Positions 32,420 through 43,469 are shown, counted from the stretch's first letter. The stretch is 64,000 nucleotides of DNA from JACCZR01 sp963844805 (GCA_963844805.1 CAWJPU010000002.1:124001-188000), one strand, 5' to 3'. Translations and numbers: made by a program. Notes: generated by a model not told the origin, from the letters alone.

Positions 32420-33601
32420 GCGGGTGCGGCGACCGGCACGCCGGCCTCGAGGAAGACGCGCTGAGCGGCTCCCACGCCGGCGCCGAGCTCGACGTCGGCG
32501 CCCAGCTCGCGCAGGGTCATCTCGAACGCGGCCACGGTGGTGACGATGTCGAACGCGCCGAAATAGCCGCAGTGCGCGATGCGAGCGATCTTGCCCTTCA
32601 GCTTGCCCTGCCCGCCGGCGATGGTCACGCCGTACTTGTCGCGCATCGTCTTGGGTACCTTGGCCCCGTCGATCGAGTCGGGCAGCGTGATCGCGGTGAC
32701 CACGTTGGCGTTCTCGTCGTCGGGGCCGAACTGCTCGAGCTCCAAGGCCGCGACGGCGGCGCGCGCGGCGCGGCCAAGCAGGCGGTGGCGCTCGAAGACC
32801 TGCTCCAGGCCCTCCTCCTCGATCATCCCCAGAGCCACGTCGAGGGCCATCCAGGCGCTGACGGCCGGAGTGAACGGCGAGTCAGGCGGGTCCTTGCGCT
32901 GGCCGGCGGCGGTCTTCAGCCAGTCGAAGTAGTAGCCGCGGCGGGGAGCGGTGGCCGCGCGGCCCAGGGCCGCCTCGCTGGGGCTGGCGAAGCCGAGCCC
33001 CGGAGGGGTCATCAGGGCCTTCTGCGACCCCGCCACGACCACGTCGACGCCCCACTCGTCCTGCGGGATGGGCACCGCGCCCAGGCCGGAGACGGCGTCG
33101 ACGGCGATCAGCGCGCCGTGGCGGTGCGCGACCTCAGTCAGCTCGCGGACGTCGTTGACCACCCCGGTGGACGTCTCCGACAGCGTGGTGAAGACCACCT
33201 CGACCCCGTCGTTCTCGCCCAGCAGGCGGTCGAGCTCCGCCGGCTCGACCTTCTCGCCCCAGCCGGCGTCGTGGTGGATCAGGCTCGGCGCCGTAGGCCT
33301 CGCAGAGCTCGGCCCAGCGCTCGCCGAACTTGCCGCACGACACCACCAGGGCGGGCTCGCCCGGCCGGGTCAGGTTGGCCACGGCGGACTCCATGCCGCC
33401 CGAGCCCGACGAGGAGAAGCCCAGCACGTCGTTCTCGGTCTGGAAGACCATCTTCAGGCGGTCCAGCGCCCGGGCGTAGACCTCGATGAAAGCGGGCGCG
33501 CGGTGATAGAGGATGGGCTCGGCCATCACCTGCGACACCGACGGCGGCAGCGGCGTCGGCCCGGCGGTCATGAGGTACTGCTTCAGGTACGGGTTCGCCA
33601 T
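32416..33601 (-). CDS. class V aminotransferase, alanine/serine-glyoxylate type (frameshifted)
   Basis: About 390 residues from ATG 33599-33601. Fold type I PLP enzyme of the small aspartate/alanine-glyoxylate aminotransferase group: MTAGPTPLPPSVSQVMAEP, FSSSGSGGMESAVANL, SETSTGVVNDV, IAVDAVSGLGAVPIP and the PLP Lys in VAGSQKALMTPPG. Missing base(s) near 33285 break the frame after ELCEAYGAE; repaired reading gives LIHHDAGWGEKVEPAELDR. Because it is coupled to serA, it probably makes phosphoserine (a SerC substitute) or links serine and glyoxylate; this role is inference. Confidence 0.85.
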
Positions 33602-33622
33602 GGGCAGACGACCTTACCCAGG

Positions 33623-34258
33623 TCAGGTGAGGAGGCTCAGGATTCCCTTCACGAGCGCGATCGCGATGGTTCCGGTGTTGCCGTCTTCGAGGTCGCGGCG
33701 GAACTCCTCGTCGGTGGCCAGAGCCACGATGAGCACAATCCAGGCAAGGGTCGACAGGACCGACAGCACGACCATGACGATGCTGATGATCCAACCTGCC
33801 TGGGCTAGGCCGGCGTTCTTGGTGGTGCGCCCGCTCGCAACCTCGCGCTTGCCTTGTCGCGAAAGTACAAGTCCAGCCACAGCGGTGCCAATGCCGAGCA
33901 CCGGAAAGCCGAGAAACGACAGCCACAGGAAGCCTGTAACCAAAGCGAACACGAAGCCTGCGACAGCTTTGTTGTTGTCGGGCTCGCGGGGAGGGGGCGG
34001 CCCCCAGGCGTGGTAACCGGGCGGCGGCCCGTAGCCGTAGGGCTGCTGCCACGGCTGTTGCGGCGGGGGCTGGTAGTACTGCGGTGGCGGCTGCTGGTAC
34101 TGCGGAGGGGGCTGGTAGGGCTGCGGCGGGGGCAGCGGCTGGGTCTGCGCCGTGGGCGGCGGCAGCTGCTGCGTCGGCTCGCCGGCCTTGTCCCCCAGGT
34201 CGGGCTCTGGGCCCGGCGGCTCGGGCGGGAGGAAGCCGCTCGCGGCCCTCGTCGGCCA

Positions 34259-34259
<1 letters not shown>
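33623..34259 (-). CDS. DUF4190-type membrane protein with Pro/Gln-rich N-terminus (one frameshift)
   Basis: About 210 residues from ATG 34257-34259, whose A overlaps the ilvC stop. After MADEGRER a base is missing (about 34230); the next frame gives a long cytoplasmic run of QPPP/YQQPPPQ repeats (residues 30-90), then NNKAVAGFVFALVTGFLW and two or three transmembrane helices (GIGTAVAGLVLS; WIISIVMVVLSVLSTLAWIVLIVAL) around the basic linker RQGKREVASGRTTKNAGLA, the DUF4190 pattern. Function unknown. It sits in the ilvC-serA operon. Confidence 0.7.
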
Positions 34260-35244
<985 letters not shown>

Positions 35245-35248
<4 letters not shown>

Positions 35249-36394
35249 CGCGGCGGGGACTCTAGTCGGGCCCGGAGCAACTTCCCGGCCTGGTTGCGGG
35301 GCAGCTCGGACACGTAGCGGACCTCCTTTGGCAGCTCGTGGCGGGCCAGCCGCTCGCGGGCGTGCGCGAGCAGCTCGCCCTCGGGCACGTCGCCCACCAC
35401 GAAGGCCACGACCACCTCCCCCCACTCGGGATCCGGCCGCCCCGTCACCCCCGCCTCGATCACCCCTGGGTGGGACTCGAGCGCCGCCTCCACCCGCGCC
35501 GGAGCCACGTTCTCCCCGCCGCTGATGATCGTGTCCGCCTTGCGTCCTTCGACCGTCAGCCGGCCGTCGCCGTCGAGGCGTCCGAGGTCGCCCGTCGCGA
35601 GCCACCCGCCGCCCGCGACCATCGGCCCGCGCACCAGGATCTCGCCGTCCTCGGCGATGCGCAGCTCGACGCCGGGCAGCGGCTCGCCCGGCACTCCCGT
35701 CGCGACCGCCGACGCGGTCTCGGTCATCCCGTAGGTGGCGACCACCGGCAGGTCGCTCGCCAGCTGGTCCGCCGGGATCGGTCCTCCTCCCAGCAGCAGC
35801 GCGCGCAGCGCCGGCGCCCTCACCCGGCCCAGCCGGGCCACCATGGTGGGCACCAGCGACACGTGGGTGATGCCGCCGCCGGCCAACTCGTCGCGGACGC
35901 GCCCGGCCTCGAAGCGCTCGTGCATCACCAGGGTCGAGCCGAAGATCGCGGCCCGGTGGACGATCGCCAGGCCGCCGACGTGGTGCAGCGGCATGCAGGC
36001 CAGCCAACGATCGTCGGGGCCGAGCCCGAGGCGCTCGCCCAGCGCGCGAGCGCTGGCCTCGTGGTTGGCGCTGCTGAGCTCCACCGGGCGCGGCTCGGCG
36101 GTCGTCCCCGAGGTGAAGACGATCGACTGGGCGGTGCTGTGATCGGGCACCGGCGGGGGCTCGCGGGCCGGGTCGTGCGGCACGATCGTCCCGCCCCCGC
36201 GCGCGAGCGCGTGAACCTCTGACGACGAACTCGATGCCCGGCCGCGCCGGCACCGCGACCACGCCCGCGCGGGCGCGGCGGGAGGCCTCGGCGTCCAGTT
36301 CGGCGTAGGTGAGCGAGCGACCCTCGGCGACGAGGGCAACGCGATCGGGGTCGCACGCCGCGGCGGAGGTCAGCCAGTCGCTCAGAGGGGGCAC
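35245..36394 (-). CDS. menE: o-succinylbenzoate-CoA ligase (one frameshift)
   Basis: About 383 residues. Activates o-succinylbenzoate with CoA in menaquinone synthesis. Start GTG 36392-36394 (PPLSDWLTSAAACDPDRVAL); an extra A near 36222 breaks the frame between PGIEFVV and EVHALARGGG. Adenylate-forming motifs: IVFTSGTTAEPRPVELS (P-loop-like), VATYGMTETASAV, WLATGDLGRLDGDG and the catalytic Lys in LPRNQAGKLLRARL. Slightly short compared with acyl-CoA ligases, as MenE proteins often are in actinobacteria. Divergent from menB across only 15 bases. Confidence 0.88.
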
Positions 36395-36409
36395 TTTACG
36401 ATTGCGCGC

Positions 36410-37252
36410 GTGAGCGAGCGCGAGATCCGCCCGGGTGCCGACTGGCAGCGCGCCGGCGAGTACGAGGACATCCGCTACGAGATCGCGGAGGGGATCGCGA
36501 AGCTCACCATCGCGCGCCCCGAGGTCCGCAACGCCTTCCGGCCCGAGACGCTGATCGAGCTCTCCGACGCCCTCGAGCGCGCCCGCGAGCACCCCGAGGT
36601 CGGGGTGATCGTGCTCACCGGCGAGGGCCCGCTGGCCTTCTGCTCCGGGGGCGACCAGAACGTGCGCGGCGACACCGGCTACATGACCGGCGGCGAGGGA
36701 GTGGGGCGCTTCCACGTCACCGACCTCCAGGTGCAGATGCGCCGGCTGCCCAAGCCGATCGTGGCGATGGTGGCCGGCTACGCCGTGGGCGGCGGGCAGG
36801 TGCTGAACGTCTGCTGCGACCTCTCCATCGCGGCCGAGAACGCCCGCTTCGGCCAGACCGGGCCGCGCGTGGGCAGTTTCGACGGCGGCTTCGGGGCCGC
36901 GCTGCTGGCGCAGCAGGTGGGTCAGAAGAAGGCCAAGGAGATCTGGTTCCTGTGCCGCCAGTACGACGCGCAGCAGGCGCTGGACATGGGGCTGGTGAAC
37001 AAGGTCGTCCCGCTGGAGGAGCTCGAGGAGGAGACCGTGCGCTGGGCGCGCGAGATGCTCGCCCTCTCTCCCTTCTCGCTGCGCCTGCTCAAGGCCTCGT
37101 TCCACGCCTCCGAGGACGGGATGGCCGGCCTCCAGCAGCTGGCGCACGACACCAACCTGCTCTTCTACGCCAGCGACGAGGCGAAGGAGGGCCGGGAGGC
37201 CTACAAGGAGCGCCGCCGGCCCGACTTCGGCCGCTTCCCCAAGCGCCCGTGA
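36410..37252 (+). CDS. menB: 1,4-dihydroxy-2-naphthoyl-CoA synthase
   Basis: 280 residues, intact, GTG start. Crotonase-fold enzyme closing the second ring of the naphthoquinone. CSGGDQNVRGDTGYM, VAGYAVGGGQVLNVCCDLSIA (oxyanion hole Gly) and FGQTGPRVGSFDGGFGAALL with the MenB-specific Asp are all present, as is the closing RRRPDFGRFPKRP that is nearly invariant in MenB. It is followed by menA with a GTGA overlap. Confidence 0.97.
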   Translation: MSEREIRPGADWQRAGEYEDIRYEIAEGIAKLTIARPEVRNAFRPETLIELSDALERAREHPEVGVIVLTGEGPLAFCSGGDQNVRGDTGYMTGGEGVGRFHVTDLQVQMRRLPKPIVAMVAGYAVGGGQVLNVCCDLSIAAENARFGQTGPRVGSFDGGFGAALLAQQVGQKKAKEIWFLCRQYDAQQALDMGLVNKVVPLEELEEETVRWAREMLALSPFSLRLLKASFHASEDGMAGLQQLAHDTNLLFYASDEAKEGREAYKERRRPDFGRFPKRP

Positions 37253-38124
37253 CCGCCCGCTTGTGGCTCGTGGCCGCCCGGCCGCGGACCCTTCCCGCCG
37301 CCATCGCCCCGGTCCTCGTGGGCACTGCGCTGGCGGTGTCCGAGGACCACTTCAACGCGCTGGCCTTCGTCGCCGCCCTGGTGGGGAGCGTGTTCATCCA
37401 GATCGGGACCAACCTCTCCAACGACCTGTCCGATGCCCGCCGCGGTGCCGACACCGAGGACCGGCTGGGGCCGGTGCGGGTGACCGCGGGCGGCCTGATG
37501 CCGCCCCGGCGAGTGCTCATCGGCACCTACGTGGCCTTCGGCGTGGCCGTGGCCTGCGGGATCTACCTGACCGCCGAGGCAGGTTGGGAGATCCTGGTGA
37601 TCGGCATCGCCTCGATCGTCGCGGGCGTGCTCTACACCGGCGGCCCGAGGCCGTACGGCTACGAGGGGCTCGGCGAGCTGTTCGTGTTCCTGTTCTTCGG
37701 CGTGGTGGCGGTCACCGGCTCGTACTTCGTGCAGACCGAGGAGGTGCGCTGGGAGGCGTTCGTCCTCTCGGTTCCGGTCGGGCTGCTGGCCGCGGCGATC
37801 CTGGTCGTCAACAACGTGCGCGACGTCGACACCGACCGCCGCGCCGGCAAGCGCACCCTCGCGGTGAAGCTCGGGCGCGAGAAAGCCGTGCGCCTGTTCG
37901 CGGCGATGGTGGTGGGCGCGATGGTCGTCCCGGTGGTCCTGGCGGTGGCCAAGGGCTGGCCGTGGGTGCTGCTGCCGCTGGCCTCGGCGCCGCTGGCGCC
38001 CCCGCTGCTACGCACCGTCGCGACGCGTCGCGACGGGCCCGCGCTCAACCAGGCGCTGGCCGACACCGGGCGGCTGCTGGCGGTCTTCTCACTGCTGCTG
38101 GCGGCGGGGGTAGTCCTGTCGTGA
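37249..38124 (+). CDS. menA: 1,4-dihydroxy-2-naphthoate polyprenyltransferase
   Basis: 291 residues, intact. UbiA-family membrane prenyltransferase attaching the polyprenyl tail to form demethylmenaquinone. Two Asp-rich motifs: NLSNDLSDARRGADTED near residue 60 and NNVRDVDTDRRAGKRTLAV near 190; about eight hydrophobic segments surround them. ARPRTLPAAIAPVLVGTAL is the usual N-terminus. The GTG start at 37249 overlaps the menB stop (GTGA) and its own stop overlaps menC in the same way. Confidence 0.96.
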   Translation: MTARLWLVAARPRTLPAAIAPVLVGTALAVSEDHFNALAFVAALVGSVFIQIGTNLSNDLSDARRGADTEDRLGPVRVTAGGLMPPRRVLIGTYVAFGVAVACGIYLTAEAGWEILVIGIASIVAGVLYTGGPRPYGYEGLGELFVFLFFGVVAVTGSYFVQTEEVRWEAFVLSVPVGLLAAAILVVNNVRDVDTDRRAGKRTLAVKLGREKAVRLFAAMVVGAMVVPVVLAVAKGWPWVLLPLASAPLAPPLLRTVATRRDGPALNQALADTGRLLAVFSLLLAAGVVLS

Positions 38125-39128
38125 AGCGCTCCGTGCTGCGGCTGTCCCTCCCGCTGCGCGAGCCGTTCGTGACCTCGGGCGGCGTGGTCTCGGCCCGGGA
38201 GCTGGCGCTGCTGCGCATCGAGGACGAAGAGGGCCTGGCGGGCTACGGCGAGGCGGCGCCGCTGGAGAGCTACGACGGCGTGAGCCTGGACTCCGTGATC
38301 GACGAGCTGCGCACCGAGGGCGCGGCCGCCCTCCCCCAGGCCCGCGCGGCGGAGGAGCTCGCCAAGCTCGACCTCCAGGCGCGCCGCGAGGACCGCACGC
38401 TGGGCGAGCCGGGCGCGGACGCGATCGTGGTCAACCGCACGCTCGGCGGCGGCCCCCCGAGCGAGATGGCGGGCCGCGCGCGGGAGGCCGTTCGCGAGGG
38501 CTACTCGTGCCTGAAGCTCAAGGTGGGCCTGCCCGACGATCTCGAGCGGGTGGCCGCTGTGCGCGAGGCGATCGGCCCCTGGCCGGCACTGCGCGTCGAC
38601 GCCAACGGAGCGTGGAGCCTCGACCGGGCCCGGGCTGCGATCGCCGCGCTGGCTCCCTACGACCTCCAGCTGGTCGAGCAGCCGTGCCGCACGCTGGAGG
38701 AGCTCGCGTTGCTGCGCGCCGAGGTCGAGGTCCCCCTCGCCGCGGACGAGTCGATCGCCGGGCCCGACGACGTGCGCGTGGCCGCCGAGCTGCGTGCCTG
38801 CGACGCGGTGAACGTGAAGCTGGCCTCCTCGGGCGGGTTCGGCGCCGCCCGCGAGGCGGTCCGCGCGGCCCGCTACAGCGGGCTGGAGCCCTACCTGTCG
38901 AGCACCCTCGACGGCCCGTGGGGCATCGCCGCCGCCCTGCAGCTGGCGGCCTCCGAGCGCCTGTCGCTGGCCTGTGGGCTGGCCACGCTGGAGCTGTTCG
39001 ACTCCCGGCTGGCGCGGGCGCTCCCCCGCCCCCGCATGGGGCTGATGGCCGTGCCCGAGGGCCCCGGTCTGGGCGTGGAGCCCGACCCCCAGGCGCTGGA
39101 GGCGGTTGTGATAGAGCGCATCACATGA
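38121..39128 (+). CDS. menC: o-succinylbenzoate synthase
   Basis: 335 residues, intact. Enolase-superfamily dehydratase forming o-succinylbenzoate. Catalytic KxK in SCLKLKVGLPDD, metal ligands in RVDANGAWSLD, LQLVEQPCRTLEE and LAADESIAGPDD, and the second Lys in AVNVKLASSGG. Superfamily members also include dipeptide epimerases, but the men context makes MenC the likely role. GTG start overlaps the menA stop. It ends convergently with menH. Confidence 0.9.
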   Translation: MKRSVLRLSLPLREPFVTSGGVVSARELALLRIEDEEGLAGYGEAAPLESYDGVSLDSVIDELRTEGAAALPQARAAEELAKLDLQARREDRTLGEPGADAIVVNRTLGGGPPSEMAGRAREAVREGYSCLKLKVGLPDDLERVAAVREAIGPWPALRVDANGAWSLDRARAAIAALAPYDLQLVEQPCRTLEELALLRAEVEVPLAADESIAGPDDVRVAAELRACDAVNVKLASSGGFGAAREAVRAARYSGLEPYLSSTLDGPWGIAAALQLAASERLSLACGLATLELFDSRLARALPRPRMGLMAVPEGPGLGVEPDPQALEAVVIERIT

Positions 39129-39179
39129 GCTCCGTGACCTGCCAGATCTCCGTGTGCTCGACGGCTTCGCCGCCGGCCC

Positions 39180-39905
39180 CTACGTACCGCGTTCTTCGGT
39201 AGCGACCAGGAACGCCTCGATCCGCGCCGCGACGGCGTCGGGGCGCTGCAGCTGGGCCGCGTGCCCGGTGTCCTCGATCGCCTCCGCGCGCCCGCCAGGG
39301 ACCAGGTCGGCCATGCGGCGGGCCGCTCCCAGGTAGCGCTCGTCCCGGGCGCCCGCCAGGCACAGCAGCGGCAGCTCCAGCGCGGGCAGCTGGTGCCAAA
39401 CCGGCTCGGTCACGCCCTGCCCGGCCGTGCGCAGCAGCCCGGCGAGCTGGTTCCCTGTGAAGCTGAGCCGACCCGGGCGCTGCCGCTCGATCAGCACCTC
39501 GGACTGGTCGGCGAACAGCGGCTGTCGCTCCCACACGTCGACGACCTCCTCGATCGGTGAGCGCTCCATCCACGAGGCGAGCTGCTCATCGGCGTTCTGG
39601 CGCTGCTCGCGATCGGCCTGGGACTCCAGCCCGGCGGACGATCCCAGGGTCACCAGGCCGCGGTAACGCGAGGGCTCGCGCAACGCGGCCTGAAGCGAGA
39701 GCCGGCCGCCCAGCGAGTAGCCGCACAGCACCGCCCCGCCGGTCCCCGCGGCCTCGGCGATCTCGCGCAGGCGGCCCTCGCGGTCGTGCTGGGAGTGGTC
39801 GAGCAGGACGCTCGAATAGCGTTGCGACAGGAGGTCGGCCACGGGCGCCCAGGCCTCGCCGCGCTGCATGAAGCCGGGGACGAACACGACCAGGGGCGCA
39901 GCCAC
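39180..39905 (-). CDS. menH: alpha/beta hydrolase, probable SHCHC synthase
   Basis: 241 residues from GTG 39903-39905. Alpha/beta hydrolase with VVFVPGFMQRGEAWAPVADLL, nucleophile Ser in LCGYSLGGRLSLQ, acid region LCLAGARDERYL and His in IEDTGHAAQLQRPDAV. MenH eliminates pyruvate from SEPHCHC made by MenD; SxGG nucleophile and the position next to menD and menC support that role. Divergent from menD across 15 bases. A further in-phase-by-one reading to 39121 (EAVEHTEIWQVTELM) could be a C-terminal extension lost to a frameshift. Confidence 0.8.
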   Translation of the reverse strand: MAAPLVVFVPGFMQRGEAWAPVADLLSQRYSSVLLDHSQHDREGRLREIAEAAGTGGAVLCGYSLGGRLSLQAALREPSRYRGLVTLGSSAGLESQADREQRQNADEQLASWMERSPIEEVVDVWERQPLFADQSEVLIERQRPGRLSFTGNQLAGLLRTAGQGVTEPVWHQLPALELPLLCLAGARDERYLGAARRMADLVPGGRAEAIEDTGHAAQLQRPDAVAARIEAFLVATEERGT

Positions 39906-39920
39906 GCCATCACTAAAGCG

Positions 39921-41613
39921 ATGAACCGCACCTACGCGCCGCTCCGTGCCTTCGTGGACGAGCTGGTGCGCTGCGGGCTGCGCCACTCGGTCACCTCGCC
40001 CGGCTCGCGCAACGCGCCCCTGGCGCTCACCCTGGCCGAGCTCACCGACGCGACCTCGGTGATCGACGAGCGCAGCGCCGGGTTCTTCGCGCTGGGCATG
40101 GCCAAGGCGACGGGGCGGCCGGTCGCCGTCACCTGCACGTCGGGCACCGCCGCGGCGAACCTGCTGCCGGCGGTGGTCGAGGCGTCGGAGGCGCGCGTGC
40201 CGCTCATCGTCCTGACCGCCGACCGGCCGCCGGAGCTGCGCGAGGTGGGCGCAGGGCAGTCGATCGACCAGGTGAAGATCTACGGGAGCGCCGTCAGGTG
40301 GTTCGTCGAGGTCGGCAACCACGAGCCCGGGCGCGAGACCGCCATTCACTACCGCGCGCTGGGCGTGCCGAGCGTTCGAGGCCGCCGGCCGGGGGCCGGT
40401 GCACCTGAACTTCGGGCTGCGCGAGCCGCTGGCCCCGGTCGAGGAGGAGCTCGACCCGGCCGACTGGGAGGGGCGCCCGGACGGACGGCCCTGGACGTCC
40501 CGGGCGCACCGCTCCAGCGCGCCCGACGCCACCGAGGTCCAGGCCCTGGCCGAGCGGATCGCCGCCAGCCCGCGGGGCGCGATCGTCTGCGGGCCGGTGG
40601 CCGAGGACGTGGCCGAGCCGGCCGCCCGCCTGGCCGCGCTCACCGGCTGGGCGATCCTCGCCGAGCCGACCTCCGGGGTGCGTTGCGGCGAGCACGACCG
40701 CTCCCACGTGGTCTCGCACTACGACGTTGGCCTGCGCCTGGCCCAGCCGCCGGCCGACCTCGTCCTGCGGGTGGGCGACACCCCCACGTCGAAGCCGCTG
40801 CGCGCCTGGCTGGCCGGGGTGCCGCAGGTGCTGCTCGACCCCGACCGCGCGTGGCACGAGCCCACCCGCCGCGCCGAGCTGGTGCTCGACGGCTCCCCGG
40901 CCGCGACGCTGAACGCGCTGGCCGCCGCGCTGGAGGCGCGCGAGCACGAGCGCGTGGACGAGTGGCTGGACGCCTGGCGGGCGGCCGACCGCGCCACCGA
41001 GGAAGCGCTGGCCGCTGCGCCCGATCCCTTCGAGCCCCGCGTGTGGGCGGCCCTCGAGCCGGCGCTGCCCGCCGACGCGGTCGTGTGGCTGGCCTCCTCG
41101 ATGCCGGTGCGCGACGTGGAGGCCTTCTTCCCCTCCACGCCCAAGCCGCTGCGCTTCCTGGCCAACCGCGGGGCCAACGGGATCGACGGTACGCCTTCGT
41201 CCGCCGCCGGCGCCGCGCTCGCCACCGGCCGTCCGGCGTTCCTGCTCACCGGTGAGTTGGCGCTGCTGCACGACCTGGGCGGCCTTCTCGCCGCACGACG
41301 GGCAGGCGCGGAGCTGACCGTGGTCTGCGCCAACAACGGCGGTGGCGGGATCTTCGACTTCCTGCCCGTGGCCGAGCACGCCGACGCCGGCCTCTACGAG
41401 GAGCACATCGCCACCCCGGCGGGGGTCGACCTCGCACAGGTCGCCGCGCTCGGGGGCCTCGAGCACCGCCTGGCCTCCACCCCCGACGGGGTGCGCGCCG
41501 GAGTGACGACTCCCGGGTTGGTCGAGGTGCGCACCGACCGGGCCGAGAGCGTCCGCGAGCACCGGGCGCTCGTCGAGCGCGTGGGCGAGGCGCTGGGGCC
41601 CGAGCCCGGCTAG
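39921..41613 (+). CDS. menD: SEPHCHC synthase (one frameshift)
   Basis: About 563 residues from ATG 39921. Thiamin-diphosphate enzyme adding 2-ketoglutarate to isochorismate. N-terminal frame: VDELVRCGLRHSVTSPGSRN, IDERSAGFFALGMAKATGRP (catalytic Glu), TCTSGTAAANLLPAVVEAS. A break near 40368 follows AIHYRALG; next frame: PVHLNFGLREPLAP, FLANRGANGIDGTPSSAAGA and the C-terminal TPP half CANNGGGGIFDFLPVAEH. Its TAG overlaps the stop of the convergent lipid kinase in CTAG. Confidence 0.93.
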
Positions 41614-42866
41614 CGGCCGAGCGCGATCCTGACCAGGGCCTTGGCGCCGGCACCCGGGTTCTTGGGCATGCCCGCGGAAGGCGAGGCGCCTGGATGCTGT
41701 GGGGCCACCCTGACGCGCAGCGCACCGGGCAGGCTGCGGAAGCGCAGCGGCGGCTCGAGCTGGGCGGCCTCGCCGTCGATCCCCGCGTACACCGGCCCGT
41801 CGGCCTGCACCTCGAACTCCGGGGCGCCCCACTCCCGCCAGGGCAGGTGCGGGCGACTGCTGCGCTCGGTCTCGAACACCGCCACGCCCAGCAGACCGGC
41901 CTGGAGGGTCGGCCGGGTGCCCGAGCCCACCGCGTGCCCCAGCCGGTAGCGCCCGTTGGAGATCAGCATCGCCGGGCTGGTCGCGGTCTCGCCGGTCGAG
42001 GCGTCGGTCCAGCTGAGCTCCTGCGCGTGGCCCTCGGGGCCGAGCGCGTCGGGGACGGTGTCGAGCAGGGTGCGCACCTTGGCGTCGCGGTAGGCCTCCT
42101 GCTGGACCGCCTCCGCGTACACGCCCAGCGACACGTTGTTCACGAACACGCGGCCGTTGACCTCGGCCAGGTCGACGACGATCTCGCCGCCGTCCACGAA
42201 CGCGTCGAGGGCGCCCACCACGTCGTTGCGGTCCACGCCCAGGTCCAGTGCCAGGTGGTTCCGCGTCCCGGCGGGAATGCATGCGTAGGGCAGCCCCAGC
42301 TCGGCCGCCCGCGCAGCCACGATCGCCTGCGAACCGTCCCCGCCCGCCATCGCCAGCGCATCGGCCCCGCGCTCGACCGCCGCGTCGACCAGCGCGTTCA
42401 GGTCGTCGTCCCGGTTCAGCACCACGGCCTCGATCCCGCGGGCCCGGGCCTCCTCGTCCAGCGAGAAGCGCTCGGCCTTTCCCCCGCCGGACTTCGGGTT
42501 CATCAGCAGCACGGCCCGGGTGGGCGCCTCCGCCGCCGGGAGGTCGCCGCGCTTTGCGAACGCCCGCCGCGAGGCCGCCACCCCGAGGGCGATTGCGGCG
42601 AGCCCCACCACGCCCTCGGCCAGCCGGTCGTCCACGATCGCGACGACCAGCGCCGTGGCGAGGGCCAGGCACGCGAGCCCGAGGCCGAGCGCACGCCTCG
42701 CGCCGCGGCGCAGCAGCCCCCACCACCCCGCGGCCGCCGCCGTGACGAGCAGCAGCGGCTGCACCAGCCCGTCGGGGAAGTCGCTGAACGCCAGGTCGAC
42801 GCCGACGAAGAGGGCGAGAAGGCCGCACACCAGCGCGGCGATGGCCGCGAGCCGACTGAAGGCCAT
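41610..42866 (-). CDS. diacylglycerol kinase-family lipid kinase with N-terminal membrane domain
   Basis: 418 residues. Residues 1-105 hold four hydrophobic helices (AAIAALVCGLLALFVGV, PLLLVTAAAAGWWGLL, LGLACLALATALVVAIV, VVGLAAIALGVAAS); then the DAGK catalytic domain: AVLLMNPKSGGGKAERF, LAMAGGDGSQAIVAA (GGDGS/T ATP loop) and CIPAGTRNHLALDLGV, followed by a beta-rich C-terminal half. Phosphorylates a lipid such as diacylglycerol at the membrane. It is divergent from a PAP2 phosphatase gene, so the pair could interconvert a lipid and its phosphate. Confidence 0.9.
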   Translation of the reverse strand: MAFSRLAAIAALVCGLLALFVGVDLAFSDFPDGLVQPLLLVTAAAAGWWGLLRRGARRALGLGLACLALATALVVAIVDDRLAEGVVGLAAIALGVAASRRAFAKRGDLPAAEAPTRAVLLMNPKSGGGKAERFSLDEEARARGIEAVVLNRDDDLNALVDAAVERGADALAMAGGDGSQAIVAARAAELGLPYACIPAGTRNHLALDLGVDRNDVVGALDAFVDGGEIVVDLAEVNGRVFVNNVSLGVYAEAVQQEAYRDAKVRTLLDTVPDALGPEGHAQELSWTDASTGETATSPAMLISNGRYRLGHAVGSGTRPTLQAGLLGVAVFETERSSRPHLPWREWGAPEFEVQADGPVYAGIDGEAAQLEPPLRFRSLPGALRVRVAPQHPGASPSAGMPKNPGAGAKALVRIALGR

Positions 42867-42880
42867 ACCATCAGCATGCC

Positions 42881-43469
42881 TTGAACAGTGGCTCCGCGCC
42901 AGCCGGCCTCGCCCGGCGCCCCCGGCCGAAGTGGATGGAGGACGCCGAGCGCCTCGACCACGCCGTCTACGCCGCGATCGCCCGCACGCCGAGCCCGTCG
43001 GTCGACCGCTTCATGGCCCGCCTCTCCCCTGCCGCCGACTACGGGCGGCTCTCGCTCGCCTCGGCCGCCGCGCTGGCCGCGCTGGGCGGCGACGCGGGGC
43101 GGCGCGGCGCGCTGTCGGGCCTCGCGGCGCTAGGGGCCTCGGCCACAGTGGTCAACGCGGTGGTCCGCCCCCTGGGACGCCGGCGCCGCCCCGACGTGAG
43201 CGAGCGCCAGGAGTCTCGCTACATCCCGCTGCCCAGCTCCCGCTCCTTTCCCTCCGGGCACTCGGCGGGGGCGTTCGCCTTCGCCACCGGGGTCGCACAC
43301 GTCATGCCCCGTACCGGCGTGGCCCTGCGCGGGCTGGCGGCGCTGGTCGCCTACTCGCGGGTTCACACCGGCGTCCACTATCCGATCGACGTGATGGCGG
43401 GCGCGCTGCTGGGCACGACAGTGGCCCAGCTCACCTCGCACGAGCTCGCACGCCGGGACGGCGCGCTAG
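42881..43469 (+). CDS. PAP2-family phosphatase (3' end probably frameshifted)
   Basis: About 195 residues from TTG 42881 or ATG 42935. The three PAP2 motifs are clear: VRPLGRRRRPD, SFPSGHSAGAFAFA and AYSRVHTGVHYPIDVMAG. Hydrophobic helices surround them. Dephosphorylates membrane lipid phosphates or pyrophosphates. The frame runs open across the whole antisense menF gene; a TAG in the neighbouring frame at 43467-43469, overlapping the menF stop as CTAG, is the probable natural end after HELARRDGAL. Confidence 0.85.

Noticed and set aside
39121..39180. A separate small gene or certain C-terminal extension of menH
   Set aside because: MenH already has a normal length; the extra reading needs a frameshift and has no recognisable motif, so it is only noted under menH.
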